Assembly: GCA_904420095.1 (NCBI GenBank)
Contig: CAJFUB010000031.1
Span: 1-64,000 of the forward strand
DNA: 64,000 nucleotides
Direction of reading: 5' to 3'
From: an uncultured Clostridia bacterium
Lineage (GTDB): Bacteria > Bacillota > Clostridia > UBA1212 > UBA1255
The notes beneath the pieces are model-generated. The model was not told where the DNA came from. It was given only the letters and a program-made list of their open reading frames with translations, and made no database searches. The translations under genes and the position numbers were made by a program. Of this stretch, positions 52,994 to 63,893 are shown in pieces (position 1 is the first letter of the stretch; each line of letters begins with the position of its first letter).

Positions 52994-53713
52994 TCAAACG
53001 AAGCCAAGCTTCTCCAAAAGGGCCTTCGCCGCCTGCTGTTCCGCTTCCTTTTTGCTTCTTCCGGAGCCCTCGGCGAAATTTTTATCCTTTGTAGCTTTCT
53101 GTGCGATGGTTACTCTTGCATAATAGGTGCAGTCATGCGCCGGACCGTCCACACGAAAGATCTCGTAGCCGATCTCCGTCTGGCTTGTATTTACGGACTC
53201 CTGAAGCTTCGTTTTATAATCCGTATTTTCATATGTGGATGCATGCGCTTTGATGTAGCTCTCCATATCGAGCTTATCCATCAGCATGTCCGAAACGCTC
53301 TGAAGACCACCGTCCAGATAAATCGCGGCAAGTAAGCTTTCAAACGCATCCGCCTGAATGGACGGCTTTTCGCGGCCGCCGGAAAGGTCTTCTCCATGTC
53401 CCAGAAGCAGATATTCCTGAAGCCGTATTTTTCTTGCAATTTCCGCCAGCGAAGCCTCGCATACGACGGACGCGCGGAGCTTCGACATGCTGCCCTCGTT
53501 CATATCCGGAAAGTTTCGGTATAAATAGGTGCTGATCACTGTGCTCAGCACCGAATCTCCCAGAAATTCCAGCCTTTGGTTGCTTTCCGTCCGCTCATGC
53601 TTCGTGATTTTCTCGTTGGCATAGGACGTATGCGTTAAAGCTTTCACAATCAAGCTGCGATCATGAAAGCTGTATCCGATACATTCTTCCAGCTTTGAAA
53701 TCTCTCCGGTCAT
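52994..53713 (-). CDS. rnc: ribonuclease III
   Basis: 239 residues. The signature [12 protein letters not shown] carries catalytic acidic residues, and a second set is near [14 protein letters not shown]. The C-terminal double-stranded RNA-binding domain covers about 165-237. It processes rRNA precursors and double-stranded RNA. It overlaps acpP by four bases. Confidence 0.97.
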   Translation of the reverse strand: MTGEISKLEECIGYSFHDRSLIVKALTHTSYANEKITKHERTESNQRLEFLGDSVLSTVISTYLYRNFPDMNEGSMSKLRASVVCEASLAEIARKIRLQEYLLLGHGEDLSGGREKPSIQADAFESLLAAIYLDGGLQSVSDMLMDKLDMESYIKAHASTYENTDYKTKLQESVNTSQTEIGYEIFRVDGPAHDCTYYARVTIAQKATKDKNFAEGSGRSKKEAEQQAAKALLEKLGFV

Positions 53714-53937
53714 TTTGAAACCGACTTAATATACTCGACGGCATCCCCTACCGTGGAAATTTTCTCCGCGTCCGCATCCGGAATCTCGATATCAAACGCT
53801 TCTTCAAAAGCCATGATCAGCTCGACGATATCGAGCGAGTCCGCGCCCAGATCATCCACGAACGAAGCGCTCATCGTAACGGCATCTTCATCTACGCCCA
53901 GCTGTTCAACCACGATTTCTTTTACCTTATCAAACAT
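53710..53937 (-). CDS. acpP: acyl carrier protein
   Basis: 75 residues, acidic, with the phosphopantetheine attachment Ser34 in [10 protein letters not shown]. It carries acyl chains for fatty acid and phospholipid synthesis, next to plsX. Confidence 0.97.
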   Translation of the reverse strand: MFDKVKEIVVEQLGVDEDAVTMSASFVDDLGADSLDIVELIMAFEEAFDIEIPDADAEKISTVGDAVEYIKSVSK

Positions 53938-54017
53938 TGTTTACCAATCCTTTCTTTCCTCTTTGTACAGGAACTTGTGATATTATATAATATAGCAATT
54001 CAATTTTCAAATTATTA

Positions 54018-55019
54018 TTACGAAATACGCATTTCCTGAAATGTAGACTTAATATCCTCAAGAAATGAGCTTTCCGCGAGATCGCACGCCTTGAGCACCA
54101 CATACCGGATTGTCTTCGCATTGGAGCTTCCGTGGCTTTTGAGCACCAGCCCGTCTACGCCGAGAATCGGCGCTCCGCCGTTGATATCCGGGTCCAGCGT
54201 CTTCTTAAATGCATTCAGACCATCCTTCAGGAACAGCGCGCCGATTTTCGTCCGCAGATTTTTAAATAAAAGCTTTTTGATTTCCGTGAACATATATTTA
54301 GAAGTACCCTCGATCAGCTTCAGAATAACGTTTCCGGTAAATCCGTCGGTTACGACGACATCGGCTCTGCCCTCGAAAAGGTCCTTGCCCTCCAGATAGC
54401 CTATGTAGTTCAGCGGAGATTCCCGCAGCATTTCATTTGCCTCTTTTATGATTTCGGGGCCTTTTTCATCCTCCGAGCCGATATTTACAAGTCCGATCCG
54501 CGGCTCTTCCGTTTTAAAAAGCGCTTTCATATAAGCGGCTCCAAGATAGGCAAACTGTTCGTAGCGTTCTGCCTTGCAGGACATATTTAATCCCGAATCC
54601 ACCAGAATCATTCTGCCGCCTTTTGTAGGGATCACTGATCCGAGGCACGGCCGGTCAATTCCCCCGATTCGTTTTAAGATCGTAATGGAACCGACAAGCA
54701 AAGCGCCGCTGTTTCCGGCAGAAAGAAATACGTCACCCTTTCCCTCTTTCAGCATTTTAAAGCCTACAGTCAGCGAAGAATCGCTTTTCGCCCGAATCGC
54801 CTTTGTCGGTACGTCATCGTTGGTAATCACCTGTGTCGTATGCCGGATCGTGATCCTCCCGGGATCATATTGCTCGCTGCTGAGGATCTTGCGGATCTCC
54901 GGTTCGTCACCAATCAGCACGACAGAAAAGCCGCCCCGTTCGTTTATGGCCTCAACGCATCCTTTCACTATTGCATAGGGGGCGTTGTCTCCGCCCATGG
55001 CATCCACCAAAACAATCAT
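54018..55019 (-). CDS. plsX: phosphate acyltransferase
   Basis: 333 residues starting MIVLVDAMGGDNAP. The family segments LVDAMGGD, SAGNSGALL and DGFTGNVILK are present. It converts acyl-ACP to acyl-phosphate for phospholipid synthesis. It overlaps pgsA by four bases. Confidence 0.97.
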   Translation of the reverse strand: MIVLVDAMGGDNAPYAIVKGCVEAINERGGFSVVLIGDEPEIRKILSSEQYDPGRITIRHTTQVITNDDVPTKAIRAKSDSSLTVGFKMLKEGKGDVFLSAGNSGALLVGSITILKRIGGIDRPCLGSVIPTKGGRMILVDSGLNMSCKAERYEQFAYLGAAYMKALFKTEEPRIGLVNIGSEDEKGPEIIKEANEMLRESPLNYIGYLEGKDLFEGRADVVVTDGFTGNVILKLIEGTSKYMFTEIKKLLFKNLRTKIGALFLKDGLNAFKKTLDPDINGGAPILGVDGLVLKSHGSSNAKTIRYVVLKACDLAESSFLEDIKSTFQEMRIS

Positions 55020-55639
55020 TTTATGTTTTCACCTTTCGCGTTTCCGTCGGTATAAAGGACATTCCTATTTTTATAAACATATTCTATGCCTGATACAATC
55101 GTAAGTATTACAGCCAGAAGCATCACGATATTACCGCACAAATACATATATTTTCTCGTCTGCGCAAGAGATTCCGGGATCACGCCCGCGGTCAGAAGCA
55201 CGACGATCGCAATCGTCTGAAAAAGCATTTTCGCCTTGCCAAGCGTCCCCGCCGCAATCACGACGCCCTTGCTTGCCGCCAGCATCCGAATACCGGATAC
55301 CATAAATTCCCGCGCCAGTATAATAAGCGTCGCCCATAAATACATCAGGCTCACACCCGTAAGAGAAAGAAGCGCCGCCGTCACAAGAAGCTTATCTGCA
55401 ATCGGATCCAAAAATTTTCCGAAGTCCGTAATCAAATGGTATTTTCTCGCGATGTGACCGTCCGCAGCGTCCGTCAGAGAAGCAATAACATAGACCGCCA
55501 GTGCGAAATATTCCCTTGTATCCGCAAAAAAATTCCCTTCGTTCATAAAACCCAGCGATTCCGGATACGGGAATGCAAACACGGCAAAAACAAGAACAAG
55601 CACCAGTCTTGTCACGGTCAATTTATTGGGTAGATTCAA
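55016..55639 (-). CDS. pgsA: CDP-diacylglycerol-glycerol-3-phosphate 3-phosphatidyltransferase
   Basis: 207 residues, a CDP-alcohol phosphatidyltransferase. The catalytic pattern DAADGHIAR with GKFLDPIADK spacing is complete. The TTG start at 55639 (MNLPNKLT) fits family length; the open frame continues upstream without a better site. It makes phosphatidylglycerol phosphate. Confidence 0.94.
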   Translation of the reverse strand: MNLPNKLTVTRLVLVLVFAVFAFPYPESLGFMNEGNFFADTREYFALAVYVIASLTDAADGHIARKYHLITDFGKFLDPIADKLLVTAALLSLTGVSLMYLWATLIILAREFMVSGIRMLAASKGVVIAAGTLGKAKMLFQTIAIVVLLTAGVIPESLAQTRKYMYLCGNIVMLLAVILTIVSGIEYVYKNRNVLYTDGNAKGENIK

Positions 55640-55692
55640 TAGGGATACAACTCCTCTCCGGGCGAAAACGGAATACGTTTTATAAAAATTTA

Positions 55693-57033
55693 TTATACAC
55701 AAATTTGACGGCCTGTCAAATCATATTCTTCTGCAACCAGGATTTCAATTTTGACGATATTTCCGATCTGCAAAGGCTCCAGGGCGGTAAAATAAATTCT
55801 GCCGTCCACGTCCGGCGCTTCGGCATAGCTTCTTCCATAATAGAAAATTCCGTCCTCCGAAATGCCTTCTACCAGGACATCATAAATTTTTCCAATCCGG
55901 CTCCGATTATTTTCCGCGGAAATCTCCTGCTGAAGCGCCATCAGCCGGTCGCAGCGCGTTTTTTTCAGAGAAGCGCTCACCTTATTCTTCATGCGGAATG
56001 CCGGCGTGCCCTCCTCCGGTGAGTACGGAAACACCCCGAGCCGGTCGAAGCGAACTTCTTTAACAAAAGCCTCCAGCTCGGAAAACGCTTCTTCCGTTTC
56101 TCCCGGAAAACCTACGATAAATGACGTGCGCAGGATGCATCCGTCCAGCTTTTCCCGGAATTTTCGAAGTATCGATCGAATTTCATCCGGACCGCCGCGC
56201 CGGTTCATCGCTTTCAAAAGCCTGGCGTTGATATGCTGCAGCGGCAGATCGACGTACGGCAGGACCTTTTCACAGTTGCGCATGGCCTCAATCAGTTCCT
56301 CTGCAATTTCATCCGGATATAAATACAGAATCCGAATCCAAACGATTCCCTGAATTTCGTTAAGGGCGTACAGCAGCTCGGCCAGAGCCGGCTTTCCGTA
56401 CAGGTCCGTACCGTACCGCGAAGTATCCTGCGCGACCAGTATGATTTCCTTAACGCCGGCAAGAGCCAGCCGCTTGGCCTCACTGAGAATGTCTTCCTTT
56501 TTTCTGCTCCGGAACGGTCCGCGGATATCCGGAATGGCGCAATACGCACAGCGGTTGTCACAGCCCTCTGAGATCTTTAAATAAGCGCTCCCCGCGGGGC
56601 CCGCAAGAATTCTCGGGCGGTTCAGATAGGAAATGTCGCCCGTAAATTCGGAGTATTCGAATCGCTCTCCTGCGAGACAGGCCTCCACGGCTTCCAGGAT
56701 GTTTTCATAACCGCTGATTCCCAGAATCGCGTCGACCTCCGGAAGATCCTTTTTGATTTCCTCGGCGTAGCGCTGCGCAAGGCAGCCCGCGGCGATCACA
56801 GCCTTGCAGCGTCCGTTTTTTTTGCAGGCGGCCGCATCGAGAATCGCTTCGATCGCTTCTGTTTTTGCGCTTTCAATAAAGCCGCACGTATTAATGACGA
56901 TAATATCGGCCTGTTCCTTCTGATCCGTGATCCGGTATCCGGCACGGCTTAAAATGCCAAGCATAATTTCCGAATCCACCTGATTTTTCGCACATCCCAG
57001 AGAAATGACGGAAATTTCACAAGAGTCCTTCAT
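55693..57033 (-). CDS. rimO: ribosomal protein S12 methylthiotransferase
   Basis: 446 residues. An N-terminal MTTase domain with LGCAKNQVDSE holds one cluster; the radical SAM cluster is CDNRCAYC; a TRAM-like domain ends the chain. The length and the motif GCAKNQVD match RimO rather than MiaB. It methylthiolates an aspartate of S12. The start at 57033 overlaps recX by 17 bases and has a GAGG six bases upstream. Confidence 0.95.
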   Translation of the reverse strand: MKDSCEISVISLGCAKNQVDSEIMLGILSRAGYRITDQKEQADIIVINTCGFIESAKTEAIEAILDAAACKKNGRCKAVIAAGCLAQRYAEEIKKDLPEVDAILGISGYENILEAVEACLAGERFEYSEFTGDISYLNRPRILAGPAGSAYLKISEGCDNRCAYCAIPDIRGPFRSRKKEDILSEAKRLALAGVKEIILVAQDTSRYGTDLYGKPALAELLYALNEIQGIVWIRILYLYPDEIAEELIEAMRNCEKVLPYVDLPLQHINARLLKAMNRRGGPDEIRSILRKFREKLDGCILRTSFIVGFPGETEEAFSELEAFVKEVRFDRLGVFPYSPEEGTPAFRMKNKVSASLKKTRCDRLMALQQEISAENNRSRIGKIYDVLVEGISEDGIFYYGRSYAEAPDVDGRIYFTALEPLQIGNIVKIEILVAEEYDLTGRQICV

Positions 57034-57724
57034 TGGAGTCCTCGCCTTCTTCTTTGATTTTTCGCATGGCATATTCCGCCGAAGCCGCAGAAAAGCCTTT
57101 CGCCGCTAGAAACCGGTAAAGTCCCGCAAGCTGGCGGCTATCGTCCGAAAGATGCCCTCGTGTTTTTTTATACAGCAGCCGATAAGCGTTTTCGTCGTCC
57201 GACGGCGCGCCGGGCTCTGCGTATGCCGCGTCAAGCGCGGACTCGGCAACTTCTCTCGCTACGCCCTTTTGATAAACCAGTTCGTTTGTAAGGTAAGCCC
57301 GAGAGACCGGTTTGCTCCGGAATACGGAGGCGATGAATTTTTCGCAGTAAGCCGCATCGTCAAGATATCCCAGCTCTTTCAGGCGCCGGATCGTTTCCTC
57401 AAGCGCCGCGGCGGTAAAGCGAGCCCAGCCTTCGCCAATTTCGGAAACCGGAAATTTTTCCGCAAGCCGCCGCCTTACCTGAGCCTCTGTTTTGGTCGAA
57501 AATAAAACGTATGAGGCGGCGGAGGCCATCATACGTTTTGCAAGCACCACCGTACAGATTTCTTCATACCCCCTGCACGGCTCGCCCTCCCGGTAGAGGC
57601 CGTGCTCCAGGACCTCCTCTTCCGTAAAAGAAAGCGCTTCGCCGTTGCTGAAGGTGATTCTATACGATTCTCCGTCCTTTTCCGGCCGGAGGCAGGATAC
57701 AATTGTAACTTCATTCCGTTCCAT
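57017..57724 (-). CDS. recX: RecX-like regulator of RecA
   Basis: About 235 residues, helical and basic, with the three-helix repeats of RecX ([17 protein letters not shown], then [14 protein letters not shown]). It lies right after recA and overlaps its end, as is usual. RecX proteins cap or modulate RecA filaments. A Met three codons upstream (57733) is an alternative start; neither has a clear ribosome site. Confidence 0.92.
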   Translation of the reverse strand: MERNEVTIVSCLRPEKDGESYRITFSNGEALSFTEEEVLEHGLYREGEPCRGYEEICTVVLAKRMMASAASYVLFSTKTEAQVRRRLAEKFPVSEIGEGWARFTAAALEETIRRLKELGYLDDAAYCEKFIASVFRSKPVSRAYLTNELVYQKGVAREVAESALDAAYAEPGAPSDDENAYRLLYKKTRGHLSDDSRQLAGLYRFLAAKGFSAASAEYAMRKIKEEGEDSNEGLL

Positions 57725-58772
57725 CAGCCGCATCCGCGCCGCTCTGCGGCTTCTTTCCCATCTTTTCCTGTGCTGCGGCCCGAACCTTTGCTTCCACCTC
57801 GTCCATCACGTCGGGATGTTCCTTGAGATATGCTTTTACGTTCTCGCGGCCCTGTCCGATCCGCTGATCCTGATAAGAGAACCAGGCGCCACTTTTATTA
57901 ATGATATCATACGAAACCGCCAGATCCAGAACCGAGCCCGGGCGGGAAATGCCTTCCCCATATATGATATCAAACTCCGTTTCCCGGAACGGAGGCGCAA
58001 CCTTGTTCTTTACGACCTTCACGCGCGTTCTGTTTCCGATTACTTCCGTACCGGACTTAATCGCTTCGATTCTTCTGATGTCAAGCCGGACGGACGCATA
58101 GAATTTAAGCGCTCTTCCCCCCGTCGTTGTTTCGGGATTTCCAAACATAACGCCGACCTTTTCCCGCAGCTGATTGATAAAAATCGCGGTAGTCTTAGAT
58201 TTGTTGATCACGCCGGACAGCTTCCGCAGCGCCTGCGACATCAGCCTGGCATGCAGGCCGACATGAGAATCGCCCATTTCTCCATCGATTTCCGCTTTGG
58301 GCACAAGCGCCGCCACAGAGTCTATTACAATGACGTCGATTGCGCCGCTACGCACAAGCGCTTCCGCGATTTCAAGCGCCTGTTCTCCGGTATCCGGCTG
58401 GGATACGATTAAATTGTCGATATCGACGCCAAGCGCCTTTGCATAAACGGGATCCAGCGCGTGCTCCGCGTCGATGAACGCCGCGTCGCCGCCGTTCTTC
58501 TGCGCCTCCGCAATGACGTGCAGCGCAACGGTGGTCTTTCCGGAGGATTCCGGTCCGTAGATTTCTATAATTCTTCCTCTTGGCAGGCCGCCTACGCCAA
58601 GCGCCAGATCCAGGCCCAGAGCGCCGGTGGAAATTACGTCTACGTTCATTCCCACATTGTCTCCGAGCTTCATGACGGCTCCCTTTCCAAACTGCTTGTC
58701 TATGTTTGCAATCGCATTTTCAAGCGCTTTTTTCCTTTCCGCTATTTTTCTTTCGTCGAGCTGTTCCGCCAT
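57711..58772 (-). CDS. recA: recombinase A
   Basis: 353 residues. Walker [10 protein letters not shown], Walker [11 protein letters not shown], loop L1 near GEMGDSH and the loop L2 region NQLREKVG with GNPETTTGG are all present. It pairs homologous DNA strands. Start ATG 58772 has GAGGAGG. No clear LexA box was seen in the promoter. Confidence 0.98.
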   Translation of the reverse strand: MAEQLDERKIAERKKALENAIANIDKQFGKGAVMKLGDNVGMNVDVISTGALGLDLALGVGGLPRGRIIEIYGPESSGKTTVALHVIAEAQKNGGDAAFIDAEHALDPVYAKALGVDIDNLIVSQPDTGEQALEIAEALVRSGAIDVIVIDSVAALVPKAEIDGEMGDSHVGLHARLMSQALRKLSGVINKSKTTAIFINQLREKVGVMFGNPETTTGGRALKFYASVRLDIRRIEAIKSGTEVIGNRTRVKVVKNKVAPPFRETEFDIIYGEGISRPGSVLDLAVSYDIINKSGAWFSYQDQRIGQGRENVKAYLKEHPDVMDEVEAKVRAAAQEKMGKKPQSGADAADGTE

Positions 58773-58834
58773 ATGAAACCTCCTCTTTTTGCGATTCATT
58801 TTCCGGCTTCTGAAAACGACCGATAACACAACAT

Positions 58835-58863
58835 ATTGTACCTCATTCCGTTTATTTTGGCAA
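58835..58863 (-). promoter_or_regulatory. recA promoter
   Basis: On the minus strand TTGCCA (58858-58863), 17 bases, TACAAT (58835-58840), 63 bases before the recA ATG. Confidence 0.68.
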
Positions 58864-58872
58864 CCGGTACGA

Positions 58873-61128
58873 TTATTTCCCTGCGCCGAGGTACTCTTCT
58901 TCCGAGATTTCCTCCTGGCCTACGAGACGCGTCATATTTAGCTGAGCAAGAACCAGACCGTAATAAATTCCCTTGGCCCGCAGAAGCTCGTCATGCGTCC
59001 CGGATTCCGCGATTCTGCCGTGATCCAGCACGATCAGGCGGTCTGCGAATTTCAGCGTAGACAGCCGGTGCGCGATTGCGATGGTCGTCCTGTTTTGGAC
59101 AAGCCGCCGGAGCGCTTCCTGCACCAGCTTTTCACTTTCCGTGTCAAGGGACGCCGTGGCCTCATCCAATATAAGAATCTTGGGATCATGGATCACGGCG
59201 CGGGCGATTGCGATTCGCTGCTTTTCTCCGCCGGAAAGCGTCTGTCCGTTCTGCCCGATCCTTGTATCATAGCCATCCGGAAATTTCATGATAAAATCAT
59301 GCGCGTTGGCCAATTTGCAGGCCCGAATGACCTCTTCGCGCGTAGCGTCCGGCTTGGAGTAGATTACATTTTCAAAAATCGAGCCGCTGAACAGGAACGT
59401 TTCCTGTAAAACGACGCCGATGCGGCTTCGGAGATAGTGCTGCGGGATCTCTCTGAGATCGACGCCGTCAATCAGGATCTGACCGGAATCGGGATCGTAA
59501 AAGCGAAGCAGTAAATTAATCATTGTACTTTTCCCGGAACCCGAATGGCCCACAAGTCCGATCATTTCTCCGCTTTTCACGGTAAAACTGATGTTTTCGA
59601 GCACTCCCTGATACGATTTATAGCCAAAGTAGACATCGCGGTATTCGATCCTTCCTCTGAGCTCCGGTTCCTTCGGCTGCTCCGCATCCCGTACCTTCGG
59701 TTCGTTGTCCAGAATATCAAACACGCGCGCCGCAGCGGCGACAGCGTCCGCAATGGAGCGCGGAAGAGAAATCATATAATTGATCGGGCCGTATATCATC
59801 GACGCGTATGTCGTAAACTGCACAAGCGTTCCCGCGTCCATTCGACCGCGCAGGATATACATTCCCCCGGCAAGCATCAGCGCAAGATGGCTGAACGTCG
59901 TTAAGATCCGGATCAGAGGCTGAATCGTATTCCAGAACACCTCGTTGCCGATGCACAGATTTTTATAGGAACTGCACACGGCCTTATAACGCTCGATTTC
60001 CTTCTCCTCCGTGCCGAAGGTTTTGACGACACGGATCCCGCTCAGAATATCCTGCAGCACTGCGCTGCATTTTCCGGACAGGCGCCAGAGCCGCCTATAG
60101 ATCTTACGCGTTTTCCTGTGAAAGGCCCGCATCAGAAGCACGATCAGCGGCGCAGGCACAATTACAATCAGCGCCATTTTCCAGTTGATAAAAAATAGGT
60201 AAATGGCGACTGCCAGCAGCGTCAGAAATTGGTTGATGCATTCGGTTCCTTCAGACTGGATGAAATTCTTCACCCGGTTTGTGTCATTGGATACACGGCT
60301 GATCAGGTCTCCCACTTTGTGATCGTTCGTAAAGCTTACAGACATCGCATGAATATGCTCAAATACGGAAACGCGGAGATCATGTACGATATTGCTGCTG
60401 AGCTTTGCCAAAAGCCGCGCGCGCAGGATGGTGATCAGCGCGATCATTGCTCTGCAGGTGAAATATGCCAGTATGACGAACGCAAACAAAATCATAAAAT
60501 CACGCATATTTCCGCGTTCTTCCGCAGGCAGCAGATAAACGTCGTTTACGAGCACCTCGTATATTTTCGGCATTAGAATGTTAAGACCTGTTGCGGCCAG
60601 AAGCATCGCTGAGGCCGCGGCCAAATGCGGGATATAACGGGAGGCAAGACGAAACAGGCGAAGCAGCACCGTGGATTTCTTTACGCAGCGCGGACAAATT
60701 GTGCTGCCCTGCGGCAGAAGGTTTCCGCATTGCAAGCATTTTCGGTCGGGCTCCTCCCGGAGCTCCGTGCTTCTGCCTTCGTATGCCATGTTGATTTTCT
60801 GCGCGATCGTAGCGTAGCGTGCGGCATGCTCCATGGAAAAACGCGCCAAATATACGTCTTCTCCCGTTTCCGCCGCTTTGGCCTCCAGAATTCCCGCTCC
60901 GCTCATGGCATTGACTTTAAAATCGCGAAATGCTGCGATGAGAATTTCCTTGCGTACCGATCCGCCCTCCAAAAAAAGAATATTCCGGTCCGTAACGACG
61001 CAGTAGCCATCTATAAACGCTCCGGTTTCATTCAGATCCCAGGGAATCGCGTACACCATTTTTTCGGATGCGTACCGGTCAGCCACGAGATTCGCGGCCC
61101 AGTCCGGCAATGTAAAAAACAGTGTCAT
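58873..61128 (-). CDS. ABC exporter with N-terminal extension and zinc ribbon, part of DUF1854 triad
   Basis: 751 residues. The N-terminal 120 residues resemble a PH-like fold; then a zinc ribbon with Cys131, Cys134, Cys145 and Cys148; six membrane helices; and a full ATPase: Walker [10 protein letters not shown] near 530, signature [14 protein letters not shown], Walker [13 protein letters not shown], and H-loop AHR. The start overlaps the DUF1854 stop by one base (TAATG). It likely pairs with the exporter at 61646-63889. Related proteins are known near DUF1854 genes in other phyla. Substrate unknown. Confidence 0.92.
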   Translation of the reverse strand: MTLFFTLPDWAANLVADRYASEKMVYAIPWDLNETGAFIDGYCVVTDRNILFLEGGSVRKEILIAAFRDFKVNAMSGAGILEAKAAETGEDVYLARFSMEHAARYATIAQKINMAYEGRSTELREEPDRKCLQCGNLLPQGSTICPRCVKKSTVLLRLFRLASRYIPHLAAASAMLLAATGLNILMPKIYEVLVNDVYLLPAEERGNMRDFMILFAFVILAYFTCRAMIALITILRARLLAKLSSNIVHDLRVSVFEHIHAMSVSFTNDHKVGDLISRVSNDTNRVKNFIQSEGTECINQFLTLLAVAIYLFFINWKMALIVIVPAPLIVLLMRAFHRKTRKIYRRLWRLSGKCSAVLQDILSGIRVVKTFGTEEKEIERYKAVCSSYKNLCIGNEVFWNTIQPLIRILTTFSHLALMLAGGMYILRGRMDAGTLVQFTTYASMIYGPINYMISLPRSIADAVAAAARVFDILDNEPKVRDAEQPKEPELRGRIEYRDVYFGYKSYQGVLENISFTVKSGEMIGLVGHSGSGKSTMINLLLRFYDPDSGQILIDGVDLREIPQHYLRSRIGVVLQETFLFSGSIFENVIYSKPDATREEVIRACKLANAHDFIMKFPDGYDTRIGQNGQTLSGGEKQRIAIARAVIHDPKILILDEATASLDTESEKLVQEALRRLVQNRTTIAIAHRLSTLKFADRLIVLDHGRIAESGTHDELLRAKGIYYGLVLAQLNMTRLVGQEEISEEEYLGAGK

Positions 61129-61640
61129 TACACGATAACCTCCAGATTTCGAATGCTCTTTTTATCAAGGGCTGAGATATCCGGGATATGATACCGGTTT
61201 CCGTCTACGTCTATGATCAGCATCCTTTTCGGGGAAAGGCGGATGAAGCTCGAAGAATTGTTGTGTGCCGTGACGCTGCGCGCGCCGGCCGTTGTTTCAG
61301 CTTCCATATACACAAATCCGTGCTCATCCTTCAGCTTGTGGATTCGTATGATATCCGGCGTAAAATACCGCATTTCCAGTTCCTCACGGACCAGCTTCTG
61401 CTGATCCTCCGGTAAAGAGGCCAGATCCTCAATGATGCCGATTTCCTCTCCGGGTTCCCTGTTTTCTTTTACCTCGCGTACGGACAGATAGCCCGCCGGC
61501 TGCGAAAGCGGGAACGCTCTCTGAATCATGATCCGCGCGTATGTTTTTTCTCCGACCGAAAGGGAAAGAAATCCGCCCTTCGTCTTTGTAAAGCGAAGCG
61601 TCTCGCTCGCAAGATAATTCATTTTCGCAATTTCTTCCAT
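61128..61640 (-). CDS. DUF1854 family protein between two ABC exporters
   Basis: 170 residues with family features RAFPLSQPAGYLSVREV, EIGIIEDLASLP, EELEMRYFTPDI and IIDVDGNRYHIPD. There is no signal peptide or membrane helix, so it is cytosolic. Proteobacterial relatives have been annotated as cyanophycin-metabolism associated, but no cyanophycin synthetase or cyanophycinase is in this window. Gaps are five bases to the upstream exporter and a one-base overlap with the downstream one, so the three proteins probably work together. Biochemical function unknown. Confidence 0.88.
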   Translation of the reverse strand: MEEIAKMNYLASETLRFTKTKGGFLSLSVGEKTYARIMIQRAFPLSQPAGYLSVREVKENREPGEEIGIIEDLASLPEDQQKLVREELEMRYFTPDIIRIHKLKDEHGFVYMEAETTAGARSVTAHNNSSSFIRLSPKRMLIIDVDGNRYHIPDISALDKKSIRNLEVIV

Positions 61641-61645
61641 AGTCG

Positions 61646-63889
61646 TTATTTTTCCTCTAATCCTCTCATTTTCAGCGCTTCCTTCTGGATCTGGTAGAGC
61701 CTGTAATAAACGCCCTCTAAAGCGTAAATCTCCGCATGTGTTCCCATTTCCACAAGATTTCCGTTTTCAATTACGATCAGACGGTCCGCATTCCGAAGCG
61801 TCGACAGGCGATGCGCGATATTAAACGTCGTTCTTCCGTGGGAAAGCTGTTCGAGTGCTTTCTGGATATGCAGCTCCGTTCGCGTATCTACCGCAGAGGT
61901 CGCCTCGTCCAGAATCAGAATCTTGGGATCTTTCAAAATCGCCCTAGCGAGCGAAATACGCTGCCGTTCTCCTCCGGAAAGGCCCTTCCCTCCTGTTCCG
62001 ATCCACGTATCGTAAGCGTCGTCCATTTTCATGATAAAATCATGCGCATCCGCCATTTTCGCGGCGCGGATCACTTCCTCGCGCGTGGCAGACGGTTTCG
62101 TATAGGCAATATTATCAAACACGGTTCCCATAAAAAGATATGTGTCCTGCAATACGGTGCCGACCTGATTGTGAAGCCAGTCAAGCGATAGCTCTTTGAT
62201 ATCTACGCCGTCGAAGCGGATCGTTCCCGATTCCGTATCATACAGCCGTGCAATCAGATTGATCAGCGTGGATTTTCCGGCACCCGAAGGTCCGACGATC
62301 CCAATATGCTCTCCCGGCGCCGCCTCGAAGGATATGTTTTTCAATACCGGCCGATTCGGAAGGTAGCTGAAATTCACATTTTCAAAGGTAACACGCCCTT
62401 TAAAATCATCAATTGTTTTCGGCGTTTCCGATTCTTGTATAACGGAACGCGCATCGATAATCTCGAAAATCCTGTTCGCGGAATTCATAGCCGATGCAAA
62501 CTGCTGTACGGTATTCGTGAGCCATTCCAGCGGTCCGTAAATCATGCCAACGTATCCGACAAGCGACGTCAGCTGTCCGAAGCCCATGCTTCCGTCAATA
62601 ATCATCTTCCCTCCGAAAACATAAATAATCAGTGAGCCCATCCACGTCACAAGGCTTACGATCGGGAAAACCGTTCCCGATTTGGTGCTGATATCTGCCT
62701 GACTTTCTCCGAACGCCCTGCTTCGCTCCGAGAAGGATGCGTTCTCGGTTTCTTCCTTTCCGAACGCCTTTACAACGCGCACGCCCGTAAAAGAATCGTT
62801 CATTCGCGCAGTCATGGCGCTTCTGTAGCGAAAGCTTTTAGAGTACATTCTGTCAAATTTCGGCAGATAGCGGCGAAAAAACAAGATAATAAATGGAGTA
62901 GGGATCAGAATCAGTACGGATAGCGCTGGGCGCATTGCAATCATTACTGCCGCCACGCCGAACAGCTTCAGCAGGTTCACGATCAGAAACGGAATGCCGT
63001 CGAGCAGGAACCACTGCACTTCTTCGGCATCCGAATTCACCCGCGTCATCAGCGCGCCCGTCTCTTTATCCGTAAAATATTTAATCGAGAGACGCTGCAT
63101 GGAGGAAAAAACATCCGTACGCATATCATATACGACTTCGTTTGCAAAGCGCGCGTTTTTCCTCCCGTATATAATCGTAAAGCACATTGACAGGAGCTGC
63201 AGCAGAGCCAGGCCCCCGACCAGCAGGAAAATCTTTCCGTAATGCGGGCTGTTGCTGTTCAGCACTTCGTCGAAAAGTACGGTTCCCTGAAAATACGGCG
63301 CCACGACTTCAAATCCGGCGGTAATGAGAATAAACGTCAATATAAAGATAATATAGCTCTTATAGTGACCGGCATACGCAAGCAGGCGGCGAAAAACACG
63401 CGCTTTGTTAACGCAGTGCGGACAGAGCCTCGTGTCATCCCGGTACGGCCGCCCGCAGTTTGGGCAGCGCTCCTCCCGCTCCAATTCAGGCATTTCTGCG
63501 GAATTTTCTTCCCCGTGAAGCAGCTTTGTAACGGCAGCGGTAAATTTTCCGAAGGCCTTGTTCATTGCATTGCTGCCGCGGCATACAATACGAAGCTTGC
63601 CGCCGCTTTGCAGAGAAATTGCGAGCGTGGTCGCCGCGATTTCAACGGCCAGCTCGTCGCCGCTCCGCAGCGGATACGTTTCGATCGAATGCCCTTCGCA
63701 ATATTTATATAACGTATTATTGTGTACCAGCAGCCAGACGTCTCCGTACCGAAATTCATCCGTCAGATCTGTTTTCAGAAAAAGTCCTGCTGCTTCCGGC
63801 GGGATGCCGGCGGACTCGGCCAGCTTCTGCGGAATCCGTTCGGACAAATCCCGATTTTTTCTATTTTCCGTGTGTTTTCGGTTTCCCAA
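61646..63889 (-). CDS. ABC exporter with N-terminal extension and zinc ribbon, first of the triad
   Basis: 747 residues from a TTG start just after the pseudouridine synthase stop. An N-terminal extension (about 20-125) precedes a zinc ribbon with Cys142, Cys145, Cys156 and Cys159, then the membrane domain and the ATPase: Walker A GPSGAGKST near 540, LSGGERQRISLARA, Walker [13 protein letters not shown], and H-loop AHR. It shares the same order of modules with the exporter at 58873, so the two are paralogues that could form a heterodimer. Substrate unknown. Confidence 0.92.
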   Translation of the reverse strand: MGNRKHTENRKNRDLSERIPQKLAESAGIPPEAAGLFLKTDLTDEFRYGDVWLLVHNNTLYKYCEGHSIETYPLRSGDELAVEIAATTLAISLQSGGKLRIVCRGSNAMNKAFGKFTAAVTKLLHGEENSAEMPELEREERCPNCGRPYRDDTRLCPHCVNKARVFRRLLAYAGHYKSYIIFILTFILITAGFEVVAPYFQGTVLFDEVLNSNSPHYGKIFLLVGGLALLQLLSMCFTIIYGRKNARFANEVVYDMRTDVFSSMQRLSIKYFTDKETGALMTRVNSDAEEVQWFLLDGIPFLIVNLLKLFGVAAVMIAMRPALSVLILIPTPFIILFFRRYLPKFDRMYSKSFRYRSAMTARMNDSFTGVRVVKAFGKEETENASFSERSRAFGESQADISTKSGTVFPIVSLVTWMGSLIIYVFGGKMIIDGSMGFGQLTSLVGYVGMIYGPLEWLTNTVQQFASAMNSANRIFEIIDARSVIQESETPKTIDDFKGRVTFENVNFSYLPNRPVLKNISFEAAPGEHIGIVGPSGAGKSTLINLIARLYDTESGTIRFDGVDIKELSLDWLHNQVGTVLQDTYLFMGTVFDNIAYTKPSATREEVIRAAKMADAHDFIMKMDDAYDTWIGTGGKGLSGGERQRISLARAILKDPKILILDEATSAVDTRTELHIQKALEQLSHGRTTFNIAHRLSTLRNADRLIVIENGNLVEMGTHAEIYALEGVYYRLYQIQKEALKMRGLEEK

Positions 63890-63893
63890 TTAA

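Noticed and set aside
58773-58872. LexA box in the recA promoter
   Set aside because: No match to the Firmicute pattern CGAAC-N4-GTTCG was found; recA may be controlled otherwise or the motif has diverged.
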